NCBI GenBank assembly: GCA_019459485.1
Contig: JAIBEZ010000089.1
Coordinates: 21,828 to 85,827 of the forward strand
Length of the DNA stretch: 64,000 nt
Direction of reading: 5' to 3'
From: Prolixibacteraceae bacterium
GTDB lineage: Bacteria; Bacteroidota; Bacteroidia; Bacteroidales; Prolixibacteraceae
How positions within the stretch are numbered: the first letter of the stretch is position 1; the number at the start of each line of letters is the position of its first letter. The translations under genes and the position numbers were made by a program. Positions 62,837-64,000 of this stretch are shown here, in pieces. A model generated the notes under the pieces. It did not search any database. It worked only from the letters and a program-made list of their open reading frames with translations, and had not been told where the DNA came from.

Positions 62837-64000
62837 TTAATAGAAAATCACCTTTTGAGTTGTAGTTTTATTCAGACTGGATTTAATCAGGTATAATCCC
62901 GGTGGATTACCCTTTAGATTAATCCATTCTTCCTTGTATTGAATATTCTTTTTAAGAATGGTTTTTCCTGTTTCATCTGTCACTGTCAGCGTATTTCCAT
63001 TTTGAGGAATCCCTTCAAACACTATTTTTATTTCTCCTGAAGTTGGATTTGGATAAACCAGCATTTTCTGACTACTGATCATGGAATTTATTCCGGTTGG
63101 TATTTTCACTTCAACCATGAATGTTGAATTGGCTTCTTTCCCATTTGAACTTGCGGTTATCACGACTTCTGCCGATCCTGTATTTTCAGCAGAAAAACTT
63201 AAAGTGAGATTGAACCCGGTGATTGTTGCAGTTACTACCTGATCGTTTGAATTTGAGGTAACGCTGTATATCAATATATCATCCAAATCATCATCGGCAA
63301 ATACGGTTTTTAAATCGATGATTTGATTGGGCGATCTTTTGTCAACGGAAACATTTTCTATTGGGTCTTTTACATACGGAGGTTTATCAATACTTATTAC
63401 GGTAATAATAACCTGGTCTGCTGCAGAGATAACTGTTCCATCGTTTACCACCAGCGAAAAACTATATTGTGTATCAGCATTTACTTCAGGAGCAGTAAAA
63501 GTTGGTTTCGATGCGGTTGTCGAACTCAAAGTTATTCCAGGGGGAGGGCTCCATAAATAAGTTAACGGATCGCTGTCGGGATCATTGGAAGCGGTTCCGT
63601 CCAAAGTAACAATTACCCCTTCGTTTAACGATTGATCCAGACCGGCATTGGCAGTTGGTGACTGATTTCCCTGCTTGACAGTGATGGTGACCTGATCGGC
63701 TGGCGAATCTGTTTTTCCATCGTTTACCACCAAAGTAAAGGTGTAATTTGTGCTGACGGTTACGGCAGGTGCGGTGAAAGTCGGCTTTGCTGCTGATAAT
63801 GAGCTTAATGTTATGCCAGCCGGGGCGGTCCATTTGTACGTTAAAGCGTCTCCGTCAGGATCGGTGGAGGCTGAACCATCGAGCGTATAAACAACGTTCC
63901 CGTTTACAGATTGATCCGTTCCGGCATTGGCGACCGGCGCTTTGTTAACTTGTTTTAGAGTGATGATTACCTGATTTGCTGTTGAGTTGACTGTTCCATC
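62837..64000 (-). CDS. Secreted PKD/Ig-repeat protein with T9SS sorting domain, partial
   Basis: The frame is open from the right window edge to the stop at 62837-62839, so the N-terminus is missing; 387 codons are present. An internal Met at 63733 is not the start. The sequence is made of roughly 90-residue PKD-like repeats (e.g. ADQVTITVKQGNQSPTANAG, LDGTASNDPDSDPLTYLWSP, QYSFSLVVNDGT), one partial and two full, then a cadherin-like segment (PPYVKDPIENVSVDKRSPNQ...) and a type A sorting domain (MLVYPNPTSGEIKIVFEG ... GLYLIKSSLNKTTTQKVIFY). It should be exported and anchored or released by the T9SS. Such repeats are spacers for catalytic or adhesive domains that would lie beyond the edge. 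Confidence 0.9.
   Translation of the reverse strand, partial: DGTVNSTANQVIITLKQVNKAPVANAGTDQSVNGNVVYTLDGSASTDPDGDALTYKWTAPAGITLSSLSAAKPTFTAPAVTVSTNYTFTLVVNDGKTDSPADQVTITVKQGNQSPTANAGLDQSLNEGVIVTLDGTASNDPDSDPLTYLWSPPPGITLSSTTASKPTFTAPEVNADTQYSFSLVVNDGTVISAADQVIITVISIDKPPYVKDPIENVSVDKRSPNQIIDLKTVFADDDLDDILIYSVTSNSNDQVVTATITGFNLTLSFSAENTGSAEVVITASSNGKEANSTFMVEVKIPTGINSMISSQKMLVYPNPTSGEIKIVFEGIPQNGNTLTVTDETGKTILKKNIQYKEEWINLKGNPPGLYLIKSSLNKTTTQKVIFY

Noticed and set aside
63733..63735. Start of the PKD-repeat protein at an internal Met
   Set aside because: The frame stays open with another PKD repeat to the right window edge, so the true start is outside.

Overview
The window comes from a Bacteroidota chromosome, most likely a free-living, glycan-degrading member of the Bacteroidales/Marinilabiliales type. 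The evidence is: Bacteroidota -7 boxes (TAnnTTTG) instead of E. coli-type promoters; almost no Shine-Dalgarno sequences; two secreted proteins with type IX secretion (T9SS) C-terminal sorting domains; a TonB receptor with an N-terminal carboxypeptidase-like domain; GH29, GH78 and GH97 glycosidases; and Bacteroidota-specific families (DUF6261, DUF4159, a PurF relative without its N-terminal Cys). No rRNA, CRISPR array, complete insertion sequence or replication origin is visible.

Layout. 1-5.0 kb: a partial VTC-domain gene, tRNA-Trp with its own promoter and terminator, an orphan LutA-like Fe-S protein, a CvfB-type S1 protein and topoisomerase III. 5.0-5.4 kb: an antitoxin whose PIN toxin has been reduced to a C-terminal stub. 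5.5-12.4 kb: a His-rich membrane protein with a TonB receptor, meeting convergently an alpha-L-rhamnosidase/alpha-L-fucosidase pair. 12.5-14.2 kb: a GlcG-like protein, then a DUF3795 gene and a VapBC pair between two copies of a 16-bp repeat. 14.2-31.8 kb: mostly core genes (rlmD, two ABC-F ATPases, rlmB, a soluble hybrid histidine kinase coupled to an Asp-nucleophile hydrolase, a pseudo-receiver/sugar-transferase fusion behind a terminated leader RNA, tag, a TPR protein, rarA, an MFS transporter) plus a seven-repeat secreted protein. 32-35.4 kb: a Bor-like lipoprotein coupled to an FAD oxidase, then an AbiEi/AbiEii toxin-antitoxin pair. 35.4-40 kb: GH97, araD and araB, an arabinose-type segment. 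40-47 kb: NDH-2, a subtilisin lipoprotein, an M13 peptidase, an ArsC-like protein and a DUF6261 protein. 47.1-51.9 kb: an AT-rich accessory module. 51.9-64 kb: aminopeptidase P, a cytidylate-kinase-like protein, a trans-sulfuration enzyme, a DUF4159 protein, an AmpG-like transporter with a SpoIID/LytB protein, a GNAT acetyltransferase, a VanZ protein, a PurF-like protein and a truncated PKD-repeat protein.

The strongest candidate for an undescribed system is at 47.7-51.7 kb. A cytoplasmic subtilisin-like protease (D276/H310/S544 visible) and a classical AAA ATPase face each other with a 4-nt stop-codon overlap. The pair lies between two same-orientation copies of a two-stem hairpin whose sequences differ but whose pairing is preserved by compensatory changes. 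The layout recalls a protease/unfoldase conflict module on a recombinable cassette; the recombination role is inference.

A second theme is structured intergenic DNA: a five-stem cloverleaf palindrome bordered by near-identical 20-bp direct repeats (43241-43393), another multi-arm palindrome at 55656-55741, a two-stem hairpin at 14161-14223, a 24-bp perfect palindrome at 13023-13046, and low-complexity spacer repeats in several gaps.
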